A stretch of 64,000 nucleotides of DNA, taken from assembly GCA_016841205.1 (NCBI GenBank), contig JAENZP010000001.1:496001-560000 (forward strand), given 5' to 3'. Below are positions 18,837-26,618 of this stretch, in pieces. Position 1 is the first letter of the stretch. The number at the start of each line of letters is the position of its first letter. This DNA comes from Desulfoscipio geothermicus (GTDB taxonomy: Bacteria; Bacillota; Desulfotomaculia; Desulfotomaculales; Desulfallaceae). Position numbers and translations under genes: made by a program. The notes under the pieces are model-generated. The model did not search any database, was not told the DNA's origin, and saw only the letters and a program-made list of their open reading frames with translations.

Positions 18837-20030
18837 TTATTCTACATATGTAATAACCTCGGGTGTAATGCTCAAATACTCGGGGCCATGCTCAGTCATA
18901 ACAAAACTGTTTTCAGTACCAATAGCACCTTCGGGAAATACAAATTTAGGTTCAAGAGCAAAAGTCATTCCAGGCATAATAGGATCTTTCACTCCTTTGG
19001 CCAATACAGGTAATTCATCTAGTTCCAAACCTATTCCATGGCCAATAAATTTAACTCTATCGTCCTTATAACCCATAAAGTTATCTTTGTAACCCATTTC
19101 TTCCGCCAATTTTATAGCCAGTAAATATGGTACCTCCGCCGGAGTTCCTGGTTTAATAGCCTTGAGAATCTCTTCTTCAATAAATAATGAATCATTAAAT
19201 GCCTTGACCATCTGAGGTGAAAGTTCTCCTATAGAAAATATCCGGGTTTGGTCGCCTGTATAACCATGAACTACACACGTATAATCAATATAAACAACTT
19301 CATTCCGATTAACCGTTTTCCACCCGGCACCCTGGGGATTGCTTATAGCAACACCAGATCCACCAACTGGCCCGTCAAAGAAATTTGGATAAAATCCACC
19401 ACTACCCGTACAGGTATTTCCTAAAAAGAATTCTTGATTAAAGGCCCGCATCTTGCACCAACCGCTAAACCCCCGCTTACGCATTTCAGCCTCAAAAAGT
19501 GCAGCCAGCTCAATCTCCAACATTCCTTCACGCAAAAATGATGGTACAGACAAATGGGCTTTATCTATCACACCTAATGCATCGCGAAGAAGTCCTATTT
19601 CATATGGTGATTTAATTGCACGAATTTCCCTAACTATAGGCGAAATATCGCTAAATTCAGTTTCCGGCATAATTTTTTGATACATTTTATAAAGATTCAA
19701 TGGCAATACATCAAGTTCCAGCCCGATTTTGTTAAAATTAGTATAATCAAATTCAGCAAGAATCCCCGGAATCTCCTTGGGACTACGGATCGGAACAATA
19801 TTTTTTAGAGGCGACTCATGCTTTCCACGTGCCAAACTCTTTTTGATCATCAATACCGGTTCGCCAATCGCAGGTATAAACAAAAACGCGGTCTGTACCG
19901 TACCGGTAAAGTAAAACATATCACTGTGAAGTAAAATGAGAGTTCCATCCAACGCCTGCTCGGTCAGTTTTTCTTGAAGCTTTTTAACTCTTGCATCTAT
20001 CTCCGATTTTGGAGTTTTTTCCATTTCCAT
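18837..20030 (-). CDS. M24 family metallopeptidase (Xaa-Pro aminopeptidase/creatinase-like)
   Basis: A creatinase-type N-terminal domain (about 1-135) is followed by the pita-bread M24 domain. Metal ligands are visible in order: Asp in VYIDYTC, Asp in GYTGDQTR, His in FIGHGIGLELDE, Glu in FALEPKFVF and Glu in IGTENSFV. So a two-metal hydrolase acting on Xaa-Pro peptides or related amides is expected. I chose the ATG at 20030 (GGGGAG about 9 nt upstream); a GTG at 20108 would add 26 unlike residues. Why a peptidase sits between CoA-transferase and mutase genes is unclear; it may act on an amide of the pathway. Confidence 0.8.
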   Translation of the reverse strand: MEMEKTPKSEIDARVKKLQEKLTEQALDGTLILLHSDMFYFTGTVQTAFLFIPAIGEPVLMIKKSLARGKHESPLKNIVPIRSPKEIPGILAEFDYTNFNKIGLELDVLPLNLYKMYQKIMPETEFSDISPIVREIRAIKSPYEIGLLRDALGVIDKAHLSVPSFLREGMLEIELAALFEAEMRKRGFSGWCKMRAFNQEFFLGNTCTGSGGFYPNFFDGPVGGSGVAISNPQGAGWKTVNRNEVVYIDYTCVVHGYTGDQTRIFSIGELSPQMVKAFNDSLFIEEEILKAIKPGTPAEVPYLLAIKLAEEMGYKDNFMGYKDDRVKFIGHGIGLELDELPVLAKGVKDPIMPGMTFALEPKFVFPEGAIGTENSFVMTEHGPEYLSITPEVITYVE

Positions 20031-20421
20031 TTTTTTGTTCTCCCCAACTTTTATGTGATTATTATTTGAATCCAGTGAGATTGTTTCTATGGTAAAATTT
20101 AGCTCCACCTGTTTACGAAATTTTTTAAGTTCTTTATATAATTGAGAACCAGGTAGTAGCGAGTTGTTGATGAACTAGTTAATTTTATGAGGTAGTTTTC
20201 ATGATACTTATCGCAGGTGGAGTTTATTATCATCATAAATAAACGAGTCATCTAAAAAATATAGTCGAAGCGTTTTCTAGCAGAGCCAAGTATGTTATAG
20301 TATAGTGGGTAGTTATACTCATATATTATTTTTATTTGTGTTTGTTTAGCCGCAAATACCATCCTAAGGTTTCCCGTTCCACCTTATCTCTAATTCCCGG
20401 AAAAATTATAGGATTGGCTTT
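20031..20421. other. AT-rich intergenic region
   Basis: No gene recognised between the AbrB-like gene and the M24 peptidase. An imperfect inverted repeat (agtatagtgggtagttatact, about 20297-20317) is the only structure noticed. No GG-N10-GC promoter was found here, so the peptidase may be transcribed from further upstream. Confidence 0.4.
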
Positions 20422-20667
20422 CTATTTTTTTGTTGGTACAATTATTATCCCTTCATGGATAAGAGCCTCTATTAAATCATCATCTAGTTCACTGCTTGAA
20501 GGAATTATTAATATGTGATCCGATTTAACACTTACTTTTAACAATTCGTTGTTTCTTAATTTTAAAACTTGGTTAACTTCCATCGGAATCCGTAAATGAC
20601 CGGACTCATCAATTGTTATAGTAGAACTTTTGCTTGAGGCTGTACCACACTTTGCCGGAATAGACAT
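20422..20667 (-). CDS. AbrB/MazE/SpoVT-fold DNA-binding protein
   Basis: An 81-residue protein whose middle (STITIDESGHLRIPMEVNQVL, then NNELLKVSVKSDHILIIP) has the swapped-hairpin pattern of AbrB-type transition-state regulators. A ribosome site (GGAG) precedes the ATG. No toxin-like partner gene is next to it, so a MazE antitoxin role is less likely. It is the first gene after the sigma-54 promoter at 20813-20830. Its target is unknown; regulation of the neighbouring catabolic genes is a guess. Confidence 0.7.
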   Translation of the reverse strand: MSIPAKCGTASSKSSTITIDESGHLRIPMEVNQVLKLRNNELLKVSVKSDHILIIPSSSELDDDLIEALIHEGIIIVPTKK

Positions 20668-20812
20668 ATTTTTTCAACTCCTTTCTAAAATATAATATAT
20701 TTAGCTTCTCCCTCCAACTCATACATCATCCGTAAAAAAGTACATAAGATAGTCCATAACCAACTCGAATATTGATATAATTTATGCAGCCTTGGATCTT
20801 ACTATTTCATAA

Positions 20813-20830
20813 AAGCAACATTCATGCCAG
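20813..20830 (-). promoter_or_regulatory. Sigma-54 promoter (-24/-12)
   Basis: On the minus strand the sequence is CTGGCATGAATGTTGCTT. It has the GG and GC pairs exactly 10 nt apart and matches the consensus TGGCAYR-N4-TTGCW. It points toward the AbrB-like, M24 peptidase and CoA-transferase genes and is nearly identical to the promoter at 26219-26236. Confidence 0.8.
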
Positions 20831-20907
20831 ATTAAAACAAGTAAATCTTTCACTTTAAGCATTATTGTTCTAGTAATAAATCTAAATTTTAAGTGTTTTA
20901 ATGATCC

Positions 20908-20997
20908 AATGTTGCACTTAATCAACATATAATAATTATATCCCATTATAATCATTATTACTCGTTGCTTATTCACACCACTAAGTTGCATATCTGC
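20908..20997. promoter_or_regulatory. GTTGC half-site cluster, possible activator sites
   Basis: Three GTTGC motifs (gttgcacttaatcaac near 20909, gttgcttattcac near 20964, gttgcatatctgcat near 20983) lie 80-170 nt upstream of the sigma-54 promoter. They resemble the better-formed dyads upstream of the adenosyltransferase gene. Probable binding sites of the sigma-54 activator encoded at 26619-28727; inferred from spacing and repetition. Confidence 0.45.
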
Positions 20998-21031
20998 ATC
21001 AAAAAAAATTTATTTTTTTATATCAATTCAT

Positions 21032-21226
21032 TTATTCTTTTGTCTTTATAGTAACTTTAATACCACGACAGCAATCATTATTTTTAACTATTATGTTGTT
21101 GTCTTTTTCAAATAATTTATAATCTCCATCTGTTTCAACAATCAGGTCATCCATTTTCAGATTACCTTCCTTAGGTATAAACAACTGACGATTTAGTGGA
21201 ATAACAACTGAATCTTTTAAAATCAA
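21032..21226 (-). CDS. Small protein of unknown function
   Basis: A 64-residue frame that starts with TTG preceded by a full AGGAGGT at about 8 nt, which makes translation likely. The sequence is mixed, with a beta-rich start (VVIPLNRQLFIP) and a Cys-Cys pair near the C-terminus (NNDCCRGIKV). It does not match a family I know. It lies 157 nt downstream of the cysteine-rich protein gene in the mutase operon and just upstream of the second sigma-54 promoter. Confidence 0.55.
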   Translation of the reverse strand: MILKDSVVIPLNRQLFIPKEGNLKMDDLIVETDGDYKLFEKDNNIIVKNNDCCRGIKVTIKTKE

Positions 21227-21383
21227 AATTATTACCTCCTCTCTACTTAATCAAGCCCGCAACCTGCAGCAATAGGAATATCACCGGTACCCTAAACCAC
21301 CATTTCCTCAAAGCCCGTGCAACAACTTTATTACAACCACCCGAATATTTTGGAGGGAAGGCACCGGCGATACGATAGTTAAC

Positions 21384-21926
21384 TTACACTTCACTAGCCA
21401 TGTTTTCACCAAATGGCTGCACATAGCCTTCTCTTATCCCCTGATAGATAAACTCAACTGCCAGACTTGTACTGACAACAACCATTTTCATGCAACTACG
21501 GGCACGATTTTTATCATGCCAATCGGAATATTCCTTGTTTAGCCTTTTACAAAGAGTTGACCCAAACTCTTCCTCAAAGCGGTGGGGAATCTGATTAAAG
21601 AACCTGTACAGACCGGGATTGCCATAAAGCTGATCAATAATTTCCTTTAGGGTTCCTTCATGAGGGTTGCGTCGTCCGTGCACTGAACTGACCCCCATCA
21701 TAAGGCCAATCAGCGCTCCACATACCCCACCGGTTAGTCCCATACCACCGCCAAAGGCAGTTGCAATTGCTACAGTTTCAGGTGGAAAATCAATTAAGCC
21801 AACTTCTACCAGGGCTGCATAAACAGATTCCGAACAGTTAAGTCCTTTACGAAAATTGTTTTTAGCAGCTGCGCAGGCTTTTTCTTTCAATTCCTCTTCA
21901 GGCACCATTAAAATATCACCCTGCAC
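21384..21926 (-). CDS. C_GCAxxG_C_C family putative redox protein
   Basis: Residues GLNCSESVYAAL and the glycine-rich GGGMGLTGGVCGALIGLMM give the first cysteines of the C-GCAxxG-C-C pattern; further cysteines follow in LCKRLN and SCMKMV. Members are small proteins thought to carry a redox centre; many occur in anaerobes near oxidoreductases. The GTG start follows GGGGGTG by 6-8 nt. It lies 18 nt after the B12-domain paralogue gene, inside the mutase operon, so it may handle electrons for reactivation of the corrinoid, though that is speculation. Confidence 0.75.
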   Translation of the reverse strand: MQGDILMVPEEELKEKACAAAKNNFRKGLNCSESVYAALVEVGLIDFPPETVAIATAFGGGMGLTGGVCGALIGLMMGVSSVHGRRNPHEGTLKEIIDQLYGNPGLYRFFNQIPHRFEEEFGSTLCKRLNKEYSDWHDKNRARSCMKMVVVSTSLAVEFIYQGIREGYVQPFGENMASEV

Positions 21927-21944
21927 TCAATTCACCCCCCTAGG

Positions 21945-22352
21945 TCATTTAGAGGCTGCTATTTGCCTCAGAACCTCCGCTATTGTCCTGACGGAAGAAC
22001 CTGGCGAAAATATCTCCGTCACCGATCCGGATTCCTTTAGAGCGGTCTTATGCTTTTTAGGTATGAACCCCCCACCAATGAGAATTATATCCTGGGCATC
22101 TCTGGCGTCCAATAATTCACGAAGTCGGGGAAATAGTTCCATTTCATGACCGTTACTTACACCCAATCCCACTACGTCAACATTTTCCTGCAATGCTGCA
22201 TCAACTATCTCGTCTAGTGAACGGTATAAACCGGTGAAAATAACATCCATACCGCATTCATCCCTCAACCCGCGAGCAACCAGACGTATTTCTTTACCGT
22301 CAGAATCCAGACCGGTTTTAGCCAGCAGGACTCTCATTGGTTTATTCTTCAT
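21945..22352 (-). CDS. B12-binding-domain paralogue lacking the cobalt-ligating histidine
   Basis: A 135-residue protein that aligns without gaps at its start to the mutase small subunit (134 residues) of the same operon. The lower-ligand motif D-x-H-x-x-G, intact as Asp16-His18-Gly21 in the neighbour, reads Asp16-Asp18-Glu21 here. The later IGGGFIP and SPGS segments of the fold are kept. So the flavodoxin-like corrinoid fold is likely but base-off/His-on cobalamin binding is not. It may be a structural, sensory or competitor subunit. The ATG at 22352 follows GAGGGG by about 9 nt. It lies between meaB and the C_GCAxxG protein gene. Confidence 0.8.
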   Translation of the reverse strand: MKNKPMRVLLAKTGLDSDGKEIRLVARGLRDECGMDVIFTGLYRSLDEIVDAALQENVDVVGLGVSNGHEMELFPRLRELLDARDAQDIILIGGGFIPKKHKTALKESGSVTEIFSPGSSVRTIAEVLRQIAASK

Positions 22353-22411
22353 ACCCAACACCCCTCAAAAGTATTGGCTTTTAAGCATAATAGCTAGACC
22401 TTACGGCAATC

Positions 22412-23371
22412 TCAACTAGCCATATATTTTTTTGCCACTAACTCAGCTAAAGAATAAGGATCTAACTCTCTCTTCATAATTTTTTGTATCATAGTTTCTA
22501 GTTCGCCATTCGCTGTTAGTTCATTAAGAATCGGCTCTAAAATTGTAGCTCGTAAAGATTCATTAATTTCCGCCGTAGCCTTACGATGTTTACGAACAGC
22601 TAAAATGTTGCTTTTTACTAAAAACTGATAATGCTCATCTATTTTATCAGTCAAATCTGAGACGCTTTGGGCAAAGGATATGGGGTCTGCAACGTTCTCT
22701 ACAGTAACGATGGGAGGAATCCAACCATCATCCCATTTCCCCATTTGGAGCATATTCAAGGTCTCCTGGTAAAGTTTAGATGCACCATCGCGATCAGCTT
22801 TATTTATAACAAATATATCGGCTATCTCCATTAAACCAGCCTTTAGAGCCTGCACTTCATCGCCCATACCGGGAACCAGAACAACCAATACGGTATGAGC
22901 GTGATTTATTATTTCCACCTCTTGCTGTCCAACTCCGACTGTTTCAACTATGATAACGTCTTTACCCATAGCATCAAGCACGTGAATTCCATCACCAACT
23001 GCCTTGGATAACCCACCCATAGCCCCACGAGTAGCCAGGCTGCGCACGAAAACGCCGGTATCCTCAGCATGACGCTGCATACGAATCCTATCCCCAAGCA
23101 AAGCTCCACCCGTAAAAGGACTGGTGGGGTCAACTGCCATTACACCCACAGTTTTGTCTTTTTTACGATAAGCAGCCGCCATTTCATCAGTAAGGGTGCT
23201 CTTGCCTGCCCCTGGTGATCCGGTAATTCCTATAACATGTGCTTTACCGGTAAACGGGAAAATATCTTTAATCTCTGCTTCAGTGCCCGGCAGGTTATCT
23301 TCCATGTTTCTAATTAGGCGGGAGGCAGCACGAATGTCCCCCTCCATTGCTCTCTTCCCTAACTCCGCCAT
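22412..23371 (-). CDS. meaB: MeaB/ArgK-type G-protein chaperone of B12 mutase
   Basis: A SIMIBI-class GTPase that protects acyl-CoA mutases and gates cofactor loading. Walker A is GSPGAGKSTLTDEMA; the Mg site and Walker B region appear in VMAVDPTSPFTGGALLGDRIRM and VETVGVGQQEVEI, and NKADRDGA is the guanine-specificity motif. Length (319) is typical. It starts 4 nt after the small mutase subunit. In IcmF enzymes this domain is fused to the mutase; here it is separate. Confidence 0.92.
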   Translation of the reverse strand: MAELGKRAMEGDIRAASRLIRNMEDNLPGTEAEIKDIFPFTGKAHVIGITGSPGAGKSTLTDEMAAAYRKKDKTVGVMAVDPTSPFTGGALLGDRIRMQRHAEDTGVFVRSLATRGAMGGLSKAVGDGIHVLDAMGKDVIIVETVGVGQQEVEIINHAHTVLVVLVPGMGDEVQALKAGLMEIADIFVINKADRDGASKLYQETLNMLQMGKWDDGWIPPIVTVENVADPISFAQSVSDLTDKIDEHYQFLVKSNILAVRKHRKATAEINESLRATILEPILNELTANGELETMIQKIMKRELDPYSLAELVAKKYMAS

Positions 23372-23375
23372 GTTA

Positions 23376-23780
23376 TCACGCCCTCGGATGAATATTTTCG
23401 TTGACCCAAGCCACTAGAGAATCCAGCGGGGCACCAGGAGTAAAAATTGCCTTCAGTCCTGCATCGTAAAGGGGCTGCATATCCTTATCGGGTATAATTC
23501 CTCCCCCAATTACCGCTATATCACCGGCACCCTGTTCCTGTAAAAGCTTAACTACCTGTGGGAATAAATACTTGTGTGCCCCGGACAGACAGCTCAAACC
23601 CACAACATCAACATCCTCTTGAATAGCGGCAGAAGCAATTTGTTCAGGGGTTTGGTGACAACCGGTATAAATTACTTCAAAGCCTGCATCCCGAAAACAT
23701 CTGGCTATAACTTTTGCACCCCGGTCGTGTCCATCCAAACCTGGTTTAGCAACCAATACACGTATTTTCTTATCCGGCAT
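23376..23780 (-). CDS. icmB: B12-binding small subunit of acyl-CoA mutase
   Basis: Cobalamin-binding subunit (134 residues) that pairs with the catalytic large subunit. The lower-ligand motif [11 protein letters not shown] is intact (His18), followed by [14 protein letters not shown] and IGGGIIP, the standard corrinoid-binding loops. I chose the ATG at 23780, which has a perfect AGGAGG 9 nt upstream; a longer frame would run into the large subunit gene. The separate large/small layout and length fit isobutyryl-CoA mutase (IcmA/IcmB) and split methylmalonyl-CoA mutases alike; the specificity is argued from the large subunit. Confidence 0.88.
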   Translation of the reverse strand: MPDKKIRVLVAKPGLDGHDRGAKVIARCFRDAGFEVIYTGCHQTPEQIASAAIQEDVDVVGLSCLSGAHKYLFPQVVKLLQEQGAGDIAVIGGGIIPDKDMQPLYDAGLKAIFTPGAPLDSLVAWVNENIHPRA

Positions 23781-23805
23781 ATTACTTTTCCTCCTTACAA
23801 TAGTT

Positions 23806-25485
23806 TTAGTAAATTCCAGGATCCCGATATTCGCCGTAGACTTCTCGATAAACATCGCATATTTCTTGCACAGTGCTATAAGCCTTCACAGCCTCAATAC
23901 AGAACGGCATTACATTTTCGCCCTTCTTGCATGCCTGGGCAAGATCCTTCAGGCACTCGGTGACATGACGGTTATCCCGTTTCCGTTTTACTTCGTGTAG
24001 GCGTGCAATCTGTTCAGTTTCTACCGAATCGTCGATTTCGATTAGCGGAATCTCAACTTCTTCATCAGTGATATACTTGTTGATGCCAATCATGATCTTT
24101 TCACCGGCATCAATTTGCTTTTGATATCTGTAAGAGGCATCGGAAATTTCCAACTGCGGGAATCCATTTTCAATGGCCTTAACCATTCCGCCCATATCGT
24201 CGATCTTATGAATATATTCCCAAGCTTTCTCTTCCATTTCGTTAGTCAGTGCTTCTATAAAATAGGAACCGGCCAGCGGATCAATGGTGTTGGCCACACC
24301 GGTCTCTTCAGCTATAATTTGTTGTGTTCTGAGGGCTATCTGTACCGCGTGATCGGAAGGCAGGCATAAAACCTCATCCAGAGAATTAGTGTGCAGGGAC
24401 TGAGTTCCTCCCAAAACTCCGGCCAATGCTTCAACAGCAGTTCTTATCACATTATTGTAAGGCTGTTGAGCAGTTAGTGAGCATCCTGCAGTCTGGGTAT
24501 GGAAGCGCATCCACAATGATCTGGGATCCTTGGCTTTATAGCGTTCCTTCATGGCTTTGGCCCAGATCCTGCGGGCAGCTCGCATCTTAGCAATCTCTTC
24601 AAAGAAATCGATATGAGCGTTAAAGAAGAAGGAAAGTCTAGGAGCAAACTCGTCAACATCCAAACCCTTGCGACGGATAACGTCTTCAACATATTCCATA
24701 CCGTCACGCAGGGTAAAGGCAAGTTCCTGCACAGCCGTGGCACCGGCTTCTCTAATGTGATAACCGCTTATGCTAATGGTGTTCCACCTAGGGACAAATT
24801 TAGTTCCAAATTCAACCGTATCGCTAATGAGCTTTACTGATGCATCTGGCGGGCACATAAGAGTTTTCTGTGCAATAAACTCTTTTAACATATCGTTCTG
24901 AATGGTTCCCCCAACCTTATTTATTGGTACGCCTTGTATTTCAGCAGAAGCCAGATACATAGCCCAAATGGCTGTAGCCGGAGGATTGATGGTCATGGAA
25001 GTAGTTATTTTGTCCAGGGGAATACCTTTGACCAGGGTCTGAAAATCATCAATGGTATCGATTGCCACACCACATTTACCGCATTCGCCCTTGGCCTTGG
25101 GAGAATCACTGTCATAGCCCATCAGGGTTGGAAAATCAAAAGCAGTGCTTAACCCGGTTTGTCCGGTTTTAAGCAGGTAATGCCAGCGTTCGTTGGTTTC
25201 GGCCGCGCTGCCCATACCGGAAAACATTCTGAAGGTCCAATATTTGCCACGATACCCGGTAGGCTGATTGCCACGCAGGTATGGATACTGACCTGGGTAG
25301 GCTATATCCTTTTCAAAATCCATGTCCTTGATGTCTTCGGGACCATAAATTCTTTTGATCGGCAGATCGGAAACTGTGGTCCACTCGGGTTTCTGGTCAG
25401 CGCTCTTCGCTACTACTTTTTTTACCTCGTCCTCCCATTTTTTCCTTAACGAACTTGATTGATTCAGGACATCTTCAGTAAACAA
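23806..25485 (-). CDS. icmA: B12-dependent acyl-CoA mutase large subunit, isobutyryl-CoA mutase-like
   Basis: A TIM-barrel mutase (559 residues) that rearranges an acyl-CoA through an adenosyl radical. Against recalled methylmalonyl-CoA mutase of Propionibacterium it aligns with an offset of one: Thr84 and Arg86 are kept, His243 ([15 protein letters not shown]) and Gln196 (GTIQND) are kept. The two residues that hold the methylmalonyl carboxylate differ: Tyr89 is Phe88 (WTFRMFSG) and Arg207 is Gln206 (KEFIAQK). Phe and Gln at these places define isobutyryl-CoA mutase. Start is TTG with GGAGGGG upstream. Automatic annotation would probably call it methylmalonyl-CoA mutase. It is the second gene after cobO. 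Confidence 0.88.
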   Translation of the reverse strand: MFTEDVLNQSSSLRKKWEDEVKKVVAKSADQKPEWTTVSDLPIKRIYGPEDIKDMDFEKDIAYPGQYPYLRGNQPTGYRGKYWTFRMFSGMGSAAETNERWHYLLKTGQTGLSTAFDFPTLMGYDSDSPKAKGECGKCGVAIDTIDDFQTLVKGIPLDKITTSMTINPPATAIWAMYLASAEIQGVPINKVGGTIQNDMLKEFIAQKTLMCPPDASVKLISDTVEFGTKFVPRWNTISISGYHIREAGATAVQELAFTLRDGMEYVEDVIRRKGLDVDEFAPRLSFFFNAHIDFFEEIAKMRAARRIWAKAMKERYKAKDPRSLWMRFHTQTAGCSLTAQQPYNNVIRTAVEALAGVLGGTQSLHTNSLDEVLCLPSDHAVQIALRTQQIIAEETGVANTIDPLAGSYFIEALTNEMEEKAWEYIHKIDDMGGMVKAIENGFPQLEISDASYRYQKQIDAGEKIMIGINKYITDEEVEIPLIEIDDSVETEQIARLHEVKRKRDNRHVTECLKDLAQACKKGENVMPFCIEAVKAYSTVQEICDVYREVYGEYRDPGIY

Positions 25486-25559
25486 TTATCTTCCCCTCCT
25501 TATTTTAAGAACATCAACAAAAAAACTGCTCACTTTTATGTGTGAGTTTTATTTGCCAC

Positions 25560-26102
25560 TTAGTATTCAATGCCAGCTCTATCTTTTATCCCGGCAGCAT
25601 AATGATGTTTGATCTCTTTAACTTCACTGACCATGTCGGCTAATTCTTTTAGTTCTTCAAAAGCATACCTGCCTGTCAACATAATATCTACATCAGATGG
25701 CTTGCTGCGTACCAATTGAAGCACCTCAGCCTTTGTTATGAGATTGAAGTCGACCGCCACATTTATTTCATCAAGAATGACCATGTCAAACTCTCCACTG
25801 TTAATTACTTCCTTAGCTTTTTCAAGACCTAACTTTGCTAGATCAATATCAACCGGGGCAGTGTTATCCCGCATGACAAAACTATCCAGGCCAAATTGAT
25901 AATATGTAAAATTAGGCAGGTATTTTTCAGCCGCCAAGACCTCACCGTATTTTCGTCCTTTCATAAACTGAATCATGCATACGCGGTAGCCCTGCCCAAT
26001 AGCTCTTAAGGCTTGACCGAACGCTGATGTTGTTTTACCCTTGCCGTTTCCTGTAATCACCATTACCAAACCACGTTTTGCCATGGTTGCAGTGGACTCC
26101 AT
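25560..26102 (-). CDS. cobO: Cob(I)alamin adenosyltransferase, CobA/CobO type
   Basis: Makes adenosylcobalamin from ATP and reduced corrinoid; it serves both de novo synthesis and the mutase beside it. The P-loop is ITGNGKGKTTSAFG, followed by VCMIQFMKGRKYGE and VILDEINVAVDF, all typical of the BtuR/CobO family. The ATG at 26102 is given; a TTG at 26111 closer to the GGGG site is possible. First gene of the operon behind the sigma-54 promoter at 26219-26236, so supply of the cofactor is tied to demand by the mutase. Confidence 0.9.
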   Translation of the reverse strand: MESTATMAKRGLVMVITGNGKGKTTSAFGQALRAIGQGYRVCMIQFMKGRKYGEVLAAEKYLPNFTYYQFGLDSFVMRDNTAPVDIDLAKLGLEKAKEVINSGEFDMVILDEINVAVDFNLITKAEVLQLVRSKPSDVDIMLTGRYAFEELKELADMVSEVKEIKHHYAAGIKDRAGIEY

Positions 26103-26218
26103 TGTTGTCAATTTTCCCCACCCCTTTTTCTGTTTTTATCTTAGACAAGGCGTGTCTTCCATTTGCTTATATAGGCTCGTTTTTATAAAGCAGTAAATTA
26201 ATTTTATACTTTATCAAT

Positions 26219-26236
26219 AAGCAACGTTCATGCCAC
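26219..26236 (-). promoter_or_regulatory. Sigma-54 promoter (-24/-12) of the cobO-mutase operon
   Basis: The minus strand reads GTGGCATGAACGTTGCTT, with GG and GC separated by 10 nt, matching TGGCAYR-N4-TTGCW. Start of transcription would fall near 26207, about 100 nt before cobO. The promoter at 20813-20830 differs from it by only a few bases. Confidence 0.85.
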
Positions 26237-26309
26237 TATGTATTGTTTTCAAACACGCCTAAATATCAATACATAATAGAAAAATCAAATAAGTGGACAT
26301 TAAAAAAGC

Positions 26310-26379
26310 TTGCATTGCTGCAACGCTTTTAGTTTTTGGTTTGTTGCATAAGCACAACAATTTATTGCACTTGTGCAAC
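26310..26379. promoter_or_regulatory. Activator binding sites (GTTGC dyads) upstream of cobO
   Basis: Three dyads in 70 nt: TTGCATTGCTGCAA (26310-26323), TTGTTGCATAAGCACAACAA (26341-26360) and TTGCACTTGTGCAA (26365-26378, a perfect palindrome around TT). They lie about 75-140 nt upstream of the -24 element, the usual place for enhancer-binding proteins. Related copies lie further up (GTTGCGATATGCCAAC at 26558-26573 and GTTGCAC near 26593). Confidence 0.65.
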
Positions 26380-26508
26380 ACGCGCAATTAATATAATTTT
26401 AGCAATCATTATATAGGGGCTTACCCGATTGAAGTAAAGGTTATCCTCCCACCGGTAAGTTGAAGGATTTCTTTAAATCCGTGGGCTAGCAAACATGCTA
26501 TCAAACCT

Positions 26509-26541
26509 AAAAAGGGAATAGTTTTTCAACTATTCCCTTCT
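26509..26541 (-). terminator. Terminator after the sigma-54 activator gene
   Basis: Arms aagggaatagt (26512-26522) and actattccctt pair around a short loop; on the minus strand the stem is followed by TTTTT. It separates the activator gene from the cobO promoter. Confidence 0.8.
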
Positions 26542-26618
26542 ATTCAACATAACCTTAGTTGCGATATGCCAACGTTTTAGCCTATTATCCTCGTTGCACT
26601 TTTGAGTTGCGATGTTGT

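Noticed and set aside
20782-20991. 69-codon open frame on the minus strand
   Set aside because: It contains the sigma-54 promoter and half-sites, has no ribosome site and no recognisable protein features.
23780-23855. Longer N-terminus for the mutase small subunit
   Set aside because: It would overlap the end of the large subunit gene; the ATG at 23780 has a perfect AGGAGG.
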